Below, piece by piece: positions 6,534-13,353 of a stretch of DNA of 13,562 bases (position 1 is its first letter; each line of letters starts with the position of its first letter). The position numbers and the translations under genes were made by a program. The notes beneath the pieces are model-generated. The model had not been told where the DNA came from. It did no database searches and saw nothing but the letters and a program-made list of their open reading frames with translations. The DNA lies in NCBI GenBank assembly GCA_024710445.1, contig JANJUT010000097.1, forward strand, positions 1-13,562, written 5' to 3'. This stretch comes from Thiobacillus sp. GTDB lineage: Bacteria; Pseudomonadota; Gammaproteobacteria; Burkholderiales; Thiobacillaceae.

Positions 6534-7524
6534 TCTGGTGTGCCCGGCGGGCAGTCTGATGTCGCTGAAAGCCGCCATCGACAATGGTGCCGATGCGGTT
6601 TACATGGGATTTCGCGACAACACCAACGCACGCGCCTTTCCCGGCCTCAATTTCGACGAGACGCAGGCTGCCGAGGGGCTGCGCTATGCGCATGACCGCG
6701 GCCGCCGCGTGCTGCTCGCGCTCAACACCTATCCTCAGGCCGATACCTGGGCCCGCTGGACCGGTGCAATCGACCGCGCCGCGAAGCTCGGCATGGACGC
6801 GGTGATTCTGGCCGATGCCGGACTGATGCGCTATGCGGTCAAACAGCATCCGGCTCTGCGACTGCATCTGTCGGTGCAGGGCTCGGCCACCAGCTACGAG
6901 GCGGTGAATTTCTACCGTGAGCATTTCGGCGTTCAGCGTGCGGTGCTGCCGCGCGTGCTGTCGCTGCCGCAGGTGGAAAACGTGGTGAAACACACCGACG
7001 TCGAGATCGAACTGTTCGGCTTCGGCGGCCTGTGCGTGATGGTGGAAGGGCGCTGCCTGCTGTCGTCGTATTGCACCGGTGAGTCGCCCAACTCGGCGGG
7101 CGTGTGCTCGCCGCCGAAAGCGGTGCGCTGGACCGATACCGCAGTCGGACTGGAGTCGCGTCTCAACGGCGTGCTGCTCGACCGCTACGGCAAGGACGAA
7201 AAAGCCGGTTACCCCACGCTATGCAAGGGGCGCTTCGAAGTCAGCGGCGAAACCTATTACGCGCTCGAGGAACCGACCAGCCTCAACACCCTCGACCTGT
7301 TGCCCGAGATGCTGAAGATGGGCATCGCCGCCATCAAGATCGAAGGCCGCCAGCGCAGCCCGGCCTATGTGGCGCAGGTGACTAAAGTGTGGCGTGCCGC
7401 CATCGATGCCGTAAAGAAAAACGCCGAAGGTTTCAAGCCCACGCCCGCCTGGCAGGCCGAACTCAACAAACTGTCGGAAGGGCAGAGCCATACGCTGGGG
7501 GCGTATCACCGGCCATGGAAATGA
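6523..7524 (+). CDS. ubiU: O2-independent ubiquinone biosynthesis hydroxylase subunit UbiU (U32 family)
   Basis: With UbiV it forms a heterodimer that hydroxylates the ubiquinone ring without O2. The chosen start is ATG 6523 (333 residues), preceded by GGGAGA about 8 nt upstream and reading MPLDLVCPAGSL as in the family; an upstream in-frame ATG at 6493 would add ten residues inside the previous gene. The four [4Fe-4S] cysteines described in E. coli UbiU (169, 176, 193, 232) have exact counterparts shifted by two: C171, C178, C195 and C234, in the GRCLLSSY...GVCSP region and PTLCKGRF. The U32 signature ELFGFGGLCVM precedes them. It overlaps the radical SAM gene by 11 bp. Confidence 0.96.
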   Translation: MPLDLVCPAGSLMSLKAAIDNGADAVYMGFRDNTNARAFPGLNFDETQAAEGLRYAHDRGRRVLLALNTYPQADTWARWTGAIDRAAKLGMDAVILADAGLMRYAVKQHPALRLHLSVQGSATSYEAVNFYREHFGVQRAVLPRVLSLPQVENVVKHTDVEIELFGFGGLCVMVEGRCLLSSYCTGESPNSAGVCSPPKAVRWTDTAVGLESRLNGVLLDRYGKDEKAGYPTLCKGRFEVSGETYYALEEPTSLNTLDLLPEMLKMGIAAIKIEGRQRSPAYVAQVTKVWRAAIDAVKKNAEGFKPTPAWQAELNKLSEGQSHTLGAYHRPWK

Positions 7525-7542
7525 AAACTCAAAAGCGATTTA

Positions 7543-7624
7543 TCCGCGAAGGACGCCAAGAAACGCGAAGTCAATCCAGGGAAGATTTCGGCCTTTCTTC
7601 GCGCATCTTCGCGTCCTTCGCGGA
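7543..7624. repeat. Long imperfect inverted repeat between ubiU and ubiV
   Basis: Two 28-base arms, 7543-7570 and 7597-7624, are reverse complements at 25 of 28 positions, with a 26-base loop. CGCGAAG occurs twice in the left arm and CTTCGCG three times in the right arm, so the element is also internally repetitive. It fills most of the 139-bp gap and would fold into a strong hairpin in the operon mRNA, with no T-tract. From memory, similar CGCGAAGG-rich palindromes are dispersed in many bacterial genomes, which suggests a REP-like or non-autonomous mobile element. Confidence 0.75.
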
Positions 7625-7663
7625 CAGAATGTTTGAAACCGTCCACCCGCTCAGGGAGCACGC

Positions 7664-8557
7664 ATGAATCTGAGTCTTGGCCCCTTGCTGTACTACTGGT
7701 CGCGCGAGGACACGCTCGCCTTTTACGCCGAAGCGGCGAACTGGCCGGTGGCGCGCGTGTATCTGGGCGAGAGCGTGTGCTCACGTCGCCACCTGTTGCG
7801 CCTGCCCGACTGGCTCGCGCTGGCGGAGCAGCTTGCCGCTGCAGGCAAGGACGTGGTGCTTTCCAGCCAGACGCTGGTCGAGTCGGAGTCCGATCTCAAG
7901 GCCTTGCGCCGGATGATTGGAGATGGCCGTTTCATGGTCGAGGCCAACGAGTGGGGCGCGGTGCGGCTGTTGTCCGGGACGGGCGTGCCTTTCGTCGCCG
8001 GGCACACCCTCAACATCTACAACCCGGAAACACTCGACGTGCTTGCGGGATTGGGCGCGCAGCGCTGGTTGCCGCCGGTGGAAATGTCGCGCGTCGCACT
8101 GATGTCGATTCTCGCAGGCGCACCGGCCGGGATGGAAACCGAAGTCTTTGCCTATGGCCGCTTGCCGCTGGCGTATTCCGCACGCTGCTTCACCGCACGT
8201 CATTACAACCTGCCCAAGGACGATTGCCAGTTCCGCTGTCTTGATCATCCCGACGGAATGCAGTTGTCCACCCGTGAGGGTGAGCCCTTCCTTACACTCA
8301 ATGGCATCCAGACGCAGTCTGCCGGTGTCTACAATCTGATTGGCGAATTGCCGTCCTTGCGTGAACTCAATATCGCCAGCCTGCGTCTGTCACCGCAATC
8401 GCGTCACATGGGGCGCGTGGTCGAGGCTTTCCGGGCGGCACTGGCAGGGGAGCCGGCAGCTGCTGACGCCCTGGTGCGCATCATGCCTGGCCCGGCGGTT
8501 GACGGCTATTGGCATGGTCGCGCCGGGCTGGAAAACAGTCTGGCGCAAAATGCCTGA
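7664..8557 (+). CDS. ubiV: O2-independent ubiquinone biosynthesis hydroxylase subunit UbiV (U32 family)
   Basis: Partner of UbiU in the O2-independent hydroxylase. It is 297 residues, starting at ATG 7664 with GGGAG about 6 nt upstream. The Fe-S cysteines of E. coli UbiV (39, 180, 193, 197) match C39, C175, C188 and C192 here; the spacings of 13 and 4 are identical. They lie in VYLGESVCSRR and in GRLPLAYSARCFTARH followed by DDCQFRC. The N-terminal NLSLGPLLYYW and central PFVAGHTLNIYNP are typical of the YhbV group. It is separated from ubiU by a 139-bp gap filled with an inverted repeat, so its expression may differ from the upstream genes. queD follows after 18 bp. Confidence 0.96.
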   Translation: MNLSLGPLLYYWSREDTLAFYAEAANWPVARVYLGESVCSRRHLLRLPDWLALAEQLAAAGKDVVLSSQTLVESESDLKALRRMIGDGRFMVEANEWGAVRLLSGTGVPFVAGHTLNIYNPETLDVLAGLGAQRWLPPVEMSRVALMSILAGAPAGMETEVFAYGRLPLAYSARCFTARHYNLPKDDCQFRCLDHPDGMQLSTREGEPFLTLNGIQTQSAGVYNLIGELPSLRELNIASLRLSPQSRHMGRVVEAFRAALAGEPAAADALVRIMPGPAVDGYWHGRAGLENSLAQNA

Positions 8558-8575
8558 CAGGTTGAGAAGTCGCGA

Positions 8576-9016
8576 ATGCTGATCACACGCAGACTGGAAT
8601 TCGATGCCGGCCATCGCATCCCGCAGCACGCCAGCCAGTGCCGGCATCTGCACGGCCATCGCTATGCGATCGAAATCACCCTGTCGGGCGACATCATCCG
8701 TACCGAGGGCGCGGCCGGGCAGGGCATGGTGATGGACTTTTCCGACGTGAAGAACATCGCCAATGCGGTGCTGGTCAACCAGTGGGATCATGCGTTCCTG
8801 GTGTATCAGGGCGACCATGCCGTGGTCGAGTTTCTGGCATCGTTGCCCGAGCACAAGACAGTGGTGCTGCCGGTGGTGCCGACCGCGGAAAATCTCGCCG
8901 CCGAAGCTTTCCGCATCCTCGATGCCGCCTATCTCGATACCTACGGCAACCATCTGCTGCTGCAACGGGTACGCTTATATGAAACCCCCAACAACTGGGC
9001 TGACGCAGTGCGTTAA
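8576..9016 (+). CDS. queD: 6-pyruvoyl-tetrahydropterin synthase / 6-carboxytetrahydropterin synthase (QueD-like)
   Basis: Enzyme of the PTPS fold that converts dihydroneopterin triphosphate to 6-carboxytetrahydropterin, the first committed step to 7-deazaguanine (queuosine) precursors. It is 146 residues. Zinc ligands are H13, H26 and H28 (FDAGHRIP and CRHLHGHRY), the catalytic cysteine is C22, and the remaining sites are D71-H72 (WDHAFLV), PTAENLA (102-108) and E136 in LYETPNNWAD. It is about 25 residues longer than E. coli QueD (121), mainly through an insertion between WDHAFLV and PTAENLA. queC, queE and queF are not in the window. It sits between ubiV and ubiT, which are more often adjacent to each other, so its place may be accidental. 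A different pterin product cannot be excluded. Confidence 0.88.
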   Translation: MLITRRLEFDAGHRIPQHASQCRHLHGHRYAIEITLSGDIIRTEGAAGQGMVMDFSDVKNIANAVLVNQWDHAFLVYQGDHAVVEFLASLPEHKTVVLPVVPTAENLAAEAFRILDAAYLDTYGNHLLLQRVRLYETPNNWADAVR

Positions 9017-9049
9017 GGAACCGGCCCGATTTTCAGGAATGAAGCCATC

Positions 9050-9502
9050 ATGTTGAATCTTGCCTTCCCGCCATCGCTAGCCAATATGGTCAGCCGGCTG
9101 CCGGTCACCCCCCCCAGCCTGGCATTCTCATTGGCAGCCAACCGCCTGCTGTGGCCCGCGCTGAAAACCCTCGACTGGCAGCCGCTGATTGGCCGCTGTT
9201 ACGCCATTCGCGTCAAGGACCTCGGGCTCAATCTGCGCTTTACCGTCAGCCAGCGCGGATTCGCACCGGACAGCGGCGTGCCGGATCTCACGATCAGCGC
9301 CACGGCCCGTGATTTCCTGCTGTTGCTCAGCCGCCGCGAAGACCCCGATACGCTGTTCTTCAGCCGTCGCCTGGTGAGCGAAGGGGATACCGAGCTGGGT
9401 CTCACCGTCAAGAATCTGCTCGATGCCCTTGACCCCGAAGCGATCCTGCATCGTTTGCCACTACCGCTCGCGCGTGCGGCACAACGCATGATGGCGGCGT
9501 AG
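9050..9502 (+). CDS. ubiT: UbiT, SCP2-domain accessory protein for O2-independent ubiquinone synthesis
   Basis: Lipid-binding SCP2-like protein needed for anaerobic ubiquinone synthesis, thought to present polyprenyl intermediates, as UbiJ does aerobically. It is 150 residues. The SCP2 core lies at about 50-135, with LGLNLRFTVSQRGF, PDLTISATARDFLLLL and the characteristic RREDPDTLFFSRRL followed by GDTELGLTVKNLLDAL. The N-terminal helix (about 1-35) is hydrophobic and proline-bearing, as in YhbT. The start at ATG 9050 has AGGA 11 nt upstream, 33 bp after queD. It completes the UbiU-UbiV-UbiT set and is the last gene of the plus-strand run. Confidence 0.93.
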   Translation: MLNLAFPPSLANMVSRLPVTPPSLAFSLAANRLLWPALKTLDWQPLIGRCYAIRVKDLGLNLRFTVSQRGFAPDSGVPDLTISATARDFLLLLSRREDPDTLFFSRRLVSEGDTELGLTVKNLLDALDPEAILHRLPLPLARAAQRMMAA

Positions 9503-9526
9503 CGGCCATCCGCAACTGCCGGGAGC

Positions 9527-9547
9527 GGGATTCGCAGTGAATCGCCC
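9527..9547. other. Weak stem downstream of ubiT
   Basis: GATTC-GCAGT-GAATC forms a 5-bp stem, with flanking GG/CC able to extend it across a bulge, 25 bases after the ubiT stop. It could mark the 3' end of the operon, but there is no T-tract and the stem is short. Confidence 0.2.
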
Positions 9548-9563
9548 GATTACCTGGCCCGGA

Positions 9564-9592
9564 TTTACACCTGGCGAAGGATGTTCTACATT
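9564..9592 (+). promoter_or_regulatory. Candidate sigma-70 promoter of the truncated sensor copy
   Basis: TTTACA (9564-9569), a 17-bp spacer and TACATT (9587-9592). The same arrangement, with similar flanks (GCCCG-ATTTACAC), recurs upstream of the intact paralogue at 10401-10429, which makes both more credible. Here only 9 bases separate the -10 from the homologous ATG at 9602, against 36 in the paralogue, so a transcript from this site would be almost leaderless. Confidence 0.45.
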
Positions 9593-9601
9593 TCATGTGC
9601 C

Positions 9602-10299
9602 ATGTCCAATTCGCCCCTATCCCTAGCGCTGCCTCGCCGTTTATCGGTGAGCATCAAGCTGGGTGGATATTCCTGGTGCTGGCGACCCTCACCACGGGCA
9701 ATCTGGTTTTTTCCAATATGCTGCACGGCAGTATTTCGAATATTGCAGGCCTCATCAATCAGAGCGGGCAACTGCGCTATCTTTCCCAGAAGACCGCCTT
9801 CAATTCAGCCAGCTTTGCACTGGAGCCGAGTATGGCTGCCAGAGAGGCGGGACGGGAGGCGGAAGCCGAATTTGAAATGCGCTATGCCAGTGTGGCAAGC
9901 GAGGTTGAACATTTTCATCCGCTGATGCGCAGTGCGGGGGACAATCTGGCCCGGTATCTGCAGCAGATCGATCAAACCTGGCAGCGTCAGCGAGCGGCCC
10001 TGGCGCGTGTGCGGGCAGAGCCGGTGCTGACAGACCGGTTGTCAGCCCAGCACGAGGTGGCCATCCATGCGCTGCAGTTGCTGGGTCAGACCGATGGTTT
10101 GGTGGGTGCGCTGGAAAAATCCGCCCACACAGCCCGCCAGCGGGCGGATTTCATCATTTGTCTGGTGCTGGCACTGGAAGTCCTGCTCATGCTCGGGGCT
10201 TACTTCTTCGTGCGCTCGCGGATCACCCTGCCCATCATCAATCTGACTGAGCTCACCCGGCGTTTCGCCATCGGCAAGCAAGCCGCGCGCAAGGATTGA
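9602..10299 (+). pseudogene. Frameshifted, C-terminally truncated copy of the sensor half of the GGDEF-EAL gene
   Basis: Homology to the next gene begins at ATG 9602 (MSNSPLSLALPRRLSVSIKLG) but breaks at about 9661-9667, where one base is missing relative to the paralogue; it continues in another frame to TGA at 10297-10299. In that frame, open from ATG 9595 (234 residues), 138 of 193 aligned positions from NLVFSN to FAIGK are identical to the paralogue by hand count. Preserved parts are TM1, the PilJ_N-like motif INQSGQLRYLSQK, the helical periplasmic region, TM2 (FIICLVLALEVLLMLGAYFFV) and the first few HAMP residues. Nothing of HAMP proper, PAS, GGDEF or EAL follows. Translation from 9595 could still yield a membrane sensor-only protein; otherwise this is a decaying partial duplicate. 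A sequencing error is also possible. Confidence 0.75.
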
Positions 10300-10312
10300 G
10301 GGCGCTGGATAC

Positions 10313-10355
10313 GCCAGACCGGACCTCGTGCAGCGTTGACGCTGAACCGGTTGGC
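10313..10355. other. Nested stem-loop after the truncated sensor copy
   Basis: GCCAGACCGG (10313-10322) pairs with CCGGTTGGC (10347-10355) through nine pairs with one bulged G. It encloses a perfect palindrome, CAGCGT-TG-ACGCTG (10331-10344). It begins 14 bases after the stop of the truncated copy and lies upstream of the next candidate promoter. It might end the upstream transcript, but no T-run follows. Confidence 0.35.
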
Positions 10356-10400
10356 GGCCCCGTTCGAGGGCTGCTTGCCTGGGCGTTGACCCCCGCCCGA

Positions 10401-10429
10401 TTTACACAAGGACGGGAATCCCCTACAGT
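10401..10429 (+). promoter_or_regulatory. Candidate sigma-70 promoter of the GGDEF-EAL gene
   Basis: TTTACA (10401-10406), a 17-bp spacer and TACAGT (10424-10429), with ATG 36 bases further on at 10466. The element is repeated in the same position relative to the upstream paralogue. The leader before ATG is A-rich (AAAAAGATAAAAAGATC) and has no clear Shine-Dalgarno. Confidence 0.45.
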
Positions 10430-10465
10430 CCTGAAGATCAGGGCAGCTAAAAAGATAAAAAGATC

Positions 10466-13333
10466 ATGAGCACCCCATCCCAAGCCATTGCGCCCCCTCG
10501 CCGTATGTCGGTGAGCATCAAGCTGGGCGCCGTATTTCTGTTGCTGGCGGTGATCGCCAGTGGCAACCTGTATTTTTCCAATGTGATGCACGACAGCATC
10601 GCGAATATTGCCGACATCATCAACCAGAGCGGGCGGCTGCGCTATCTCTCCCAGAAGATCGCCTTCAATTCGGCCAGCTTTGTGCTGGAGCCGAGCGAGG
10701 CGGCCAAACAGGTAGGACTGGAGACGGAAACCGAATTTGCACTACGTTATGCCAGTGTGGCACGCGAGATTGAACAGCTTCACCCGCTGATGCGTAGTGC
10801 CGGTGACGGCCTGGAAGCGCATCTGGAGCAGATCGATCAAACCAGGCAGCACCAGCGTGCCGTACTGGTGCGCGTGCGGGCCGAGTCGGAGTTGACTGCG
10901 CGCCGGGCCGCCCAGAGTGAGGTGGCTACCGATGCGGTATTGTTGCTGGGCCAGACCGATGGTTTGGTGGGTGCGCTGGAAAAAGCTGCCCACTCCGCCC
11001 ACCGGCGAGTGAATTTCATTATTTACCTGGTACAGGCGCTGGAAGTCTTGCTCATGCTCGGGGCCTTCTTCTTTGTGCGCTCGCGGATCACCCTGCCCAT
11101 TATCAACCTGACCGAGTTCAGCCGGCGTTTCGCTGCTGGCGAGCATGGTGTGAGCATGGATTTCCACTCGCATGACGAGATCGGCGAACTGGTGCTGACA
11201 TTTAATAGCACTGCCAGGCAGATTTCCGCACTGGTCGGAGAACTCGACCGTCGTGCGCGGGAAAACGCCATGCTGGCGGCCATTCTCGAATCCACTTCCG
11301 ACTTTGTTGGTACGGCTTCCCCGGAAGGGCATTGTCTGTATATCAATCGCGCCGGGCGCAGGATCATGGGGCTTGCCGAGGATGAAAGCCTGAGTGGTCA
11401 TACCATTGCCAATTTCTACCCGCCCGAGATGGCTGATCTGATGCTCCATACCGCGCTTCCCGCTGCGGCACAGGATGGGGCATGGGCCGGGGAGAGCATC
11501 CTGCGCGCGAGCAATGGGCAAAATATTCCCATGTCGCAGGTGACGCTTGCCCACAGAACGGTGGACGGCACAGTGGATTATTACTCCAGCATCATGCGCG
11601 ACATGTCGCAGCATAAAATGCTGGAGCAGCGCCTGCAATCCTCGCTCGATTTCCACCTCAAGCTGATGCAGGACTTCCCCAATCCGATCTGGCGCAGCGG
11701 CAAGGACGGTAAGTGTGATTACTTCAACCGCGCCTGGCTGGAATTTACCGGCCGCACCCTGGAACAGGAACTGGGCGATGGCTGGGCCGACGGCATTCAC
11801 CCTGATGATCGTGAATTCTGCATGAGCACTTATCTTTTCGCCTTCAACCAGCGTGAGCCATTTACCATGGAATACCGCCTGCGGCACTGCGACGGCAGTT
11901 ATCACTGGTTGCTCGATCACGGCGCGCCCTTTACCGATCTGGACGGCGAATTTGCCGGCTATCTCGGCGCCTGCTACGACATCGAGGAACGCAAGCAGTA
12001 TCAATCCCAGCTCGAATACCAGGCGCAGCATGATGCGCTGACCGGCCTGCCGAACCGTAATCTGCTTGCCGACCGGATCAATCAGGTGATCAGCCGTGTG
12101 CGCCATCATGACAGCCTGGTGGGGGTGGTATTCCTCGACCTTGATAATTTCAAGGTGGTCAACGACAGCCTTGGCCATGAATTTGGCGACCATATCATCA
12201 AGGCCGTCAGTGAACGTCTCGTCGCTACTGTACGCGAAGGCGATACTGTGGCGCGTTACGGTGGTGACGAATTCGTCGTCGTGCTGGCCGATCTTGCACA
12301 GGAAGTGGATCTGATGAATATCATCCGCAAACTGATGGAGGTGATGACGGCACCCATCAGCATTGAAGGGCGTGACATCATTGTCACCTGCAGCCTTGGC
12401 GTGGCAGTCTGTCCGCGCGATGGCGAAGATCAGGTTGTCCTGCTGCGCAACGCTGACACAGCGCTCTACCGTGCCAAGGAAGCGGGACGCAACACCTTCC
12501 AGTTCTATGCAGCGGAAATGAATCAACGCTTGCTGGCACGTCTTGATCTGGAAAGAGATCTGCGCCAGGCGCTGGAAAATGGCGAATTCCTGCTGCATTA
12601 CCAGCCACAGGTCAATTTTGCCAGCGGCGCGATTGTCGGGGTCGAGGCGCTGGTGCGCTGGCAGCAACCGGAACGCGGGATAGTCTCTCCGGCCGAGTTC
12701 ATTCCGCTGGCGGAGGACACCGGGCTGATCGTGCCGCTGGGCGAATGGGTGCTGCGGGAGGCCTGCCGTCAGGCACAGGCATGGCGCGATGCCGGATTGC
12801 CGGAGATCAGCATGTCAGTCAACCTGTCCGCGCGTCAGTTCCGTGCGCCTGATCTGGTGCGGACTATTCTGGGTGTGCTGGCCGAGACCGGACTGGAGGC
12901 GCGCTTCCTGGAAATGGAAATTACCGAAAGCATGCTGATGCATGATCCGGAGGGCGCCATCACGGTGCTGGATGAGCTGCAAAAGCACAGCATCCGCTTT
13001 GCCATGGACGATTTCGGCACTGGCTATTCCTCGCTCAATTACCTCAAGCGCTTCCCCATCCACAAGCTCAAGATCGACCAGTCTTTCGTGTGCAATGTCA
13101 CCACGGATCCGGATGATGCCGCCATTACCAACGCGGTGATCGAGTTATCGCACGGCCTGAATCTGAAAGTCATCGCCGAGGGCGTGGAAACCGAAGCGCA
13201 GCGTATTTTCCTGCACGCAAACGGCTGCGACGAGATGCAGGGCTATCTGTTCAGCCGCCCCTTGCCTGCGGAGGAAATGGGTGCGCTTCTGGCTGCCAAC
13301 AGTCAGAAACGGGCAGCGCCGGGCGCTGCCTGA
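10466..13333 (+). CDS. Membrane sensor GGDEF-EAL protein (PilJ_N - HAMP - PAS - PAS - GGDEF - EAL)
   Basis: A 955-residue inner-membrane protein predicted to make and degrade cyclic di-GMP. Order: TM1 about 18-38; periplasmic helical sensor with the PilJ_N-like motif INQSGRLRYLSQK (52-64); TM2 about 184-204; HAMP about 203-258; PAS about 264-380; PAS about 390-510 ending in GYLGACYDIEERK; GGDEF about 515-685; EAL about 690-945. The GGDEF motif is intact (599-603) and an I-site REGD (590-593) lies five residues before it. The EAL domain keeps E727 (EAL), N786 (NLSARQF), E818 and E821 (EITE), D848/D849 (DDFGTGYSS), K869 (LKIDQS), E905 (AEGVE) and Q925. Both activities therefore look possible, with product inhibition. 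The stimulus is unknown. A partial copy of the N-terminal half lies directly upstream. Confidence 0.95.
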   Translation: MSTPSQAIAPPRRMSVSIKLGAVFLLLAVIASGNLYFSNVMHDSIANIADIINQSGRLRYLSQKIAFNSASFVLEPSEAAKQVGLETETEFALRYASVAREIEQLHPLMRSAGDGLEAHLEQIDQTRQHQRAVLVRVRAESELTARRAAQSEVATDAVLLLGQTDGLVGALEKAAHSAHRRVNFIIYLVQALEVLLMLGAFFFVRSRITLPIINLTEFSRRFAAGEHGVSMDFHSHDEIGELVLTFNSTARQISALVGELDRRARENAMLAAILESTSDFVGTASPEGHCLYINRAGRRIMGLAEDESLSGHTIANFYPPEMADLMLHTALPAAAQDGAWAGESILRASNGQNIPMSQVTLAHRTVDGTVDYYSSIMRDMSQHKMLEQRLQSSLDFHLKLMQDFPNPIWRSGKDGKCDYFNRAWLEFTGRTLEQELGDGWADGIHPDDREFCMSTYLFAFNQREPFTMEYRLRHCDGSYHWLLDHGAPFTDLDGEFAGYLGACYDIEERKQYQSQLEYQAQHDALTGLPNRNLLADRINQVISRVRHHDSLVGVVFLDLDNFKVVNDSLGHEFGDHIIKAVSERLVATVREGDTVARYGGDEFVVVLADLAQEVDLMNIIRKLMEVMTAPISIEGRDIIVTCSLGVAVCPRDGEDQVVLLRNADTALYRAKEAGRNTFQFYAAEMNQRLLARLDLERDLRQALENGEFLLHYQPQVNFASGAIVGVEALVRWQQPERGIVSPAEFIPLAEDTGLIVPLGEWVLREACRQAQAWRDAGLPEISMSVNLSARQFRAPDLVRTILGVLAETGLEARFLEMEITESMLMHDPEGAITVLDELQKHSIRFAMDDFGTGYSSLNYLKRFPIHKLKIDQSFVCNVTTDPDDAAITNAVIELSHGLNLKVIAEGVETEAQRIFLHANGCDEMQGYLFSRPLPAEEMGALLAANSQKRAAPGAA
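13312..13330. other. GC-rich palindrome at the 3' end of the GGDEF-EAL gene
   Basis: GGCAGCGCC (13312-13320), one base, then GGCGCTGCC (13322-13330): a perfect 9-bp inverted repeat ending just before the stop codon (13331-13333). It could fold as an 8-bp stem with a CGG loop and lies between two convergent genes. No T-tract is present, so terminator function is uncertain. Confidence 0.35.
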
Positions 13334-13353
13334 CTCCTGAAGTCTTCCGTAAT

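Noticed and set aside
7525..7663. Small gene in the ubiU-ubiV gap
   Set aside because: Frames here run through the inverted repeat or back into ubiU and lack a ribosome site; the GGGAG near the end fits ubiV.
9661..9667. Programmed ribosomal frameshift at the break in the sensor copy
   Set aside because: The sequence GGGTGGATATTCC is not a slippery heptamer, and the intact paralogue has one extra base there, so a simple deletion explains it.
10742..12667. 641-codon open frame on the minus strand inside the GGDEF-EAL gene
   Set aside because: It lies wholly antisense to a gene with unmistakable HAMP, PAS and GGDEF motifs. Long antisense frames are expected in GC-rich DNA, and its translation shows no family I recognise.
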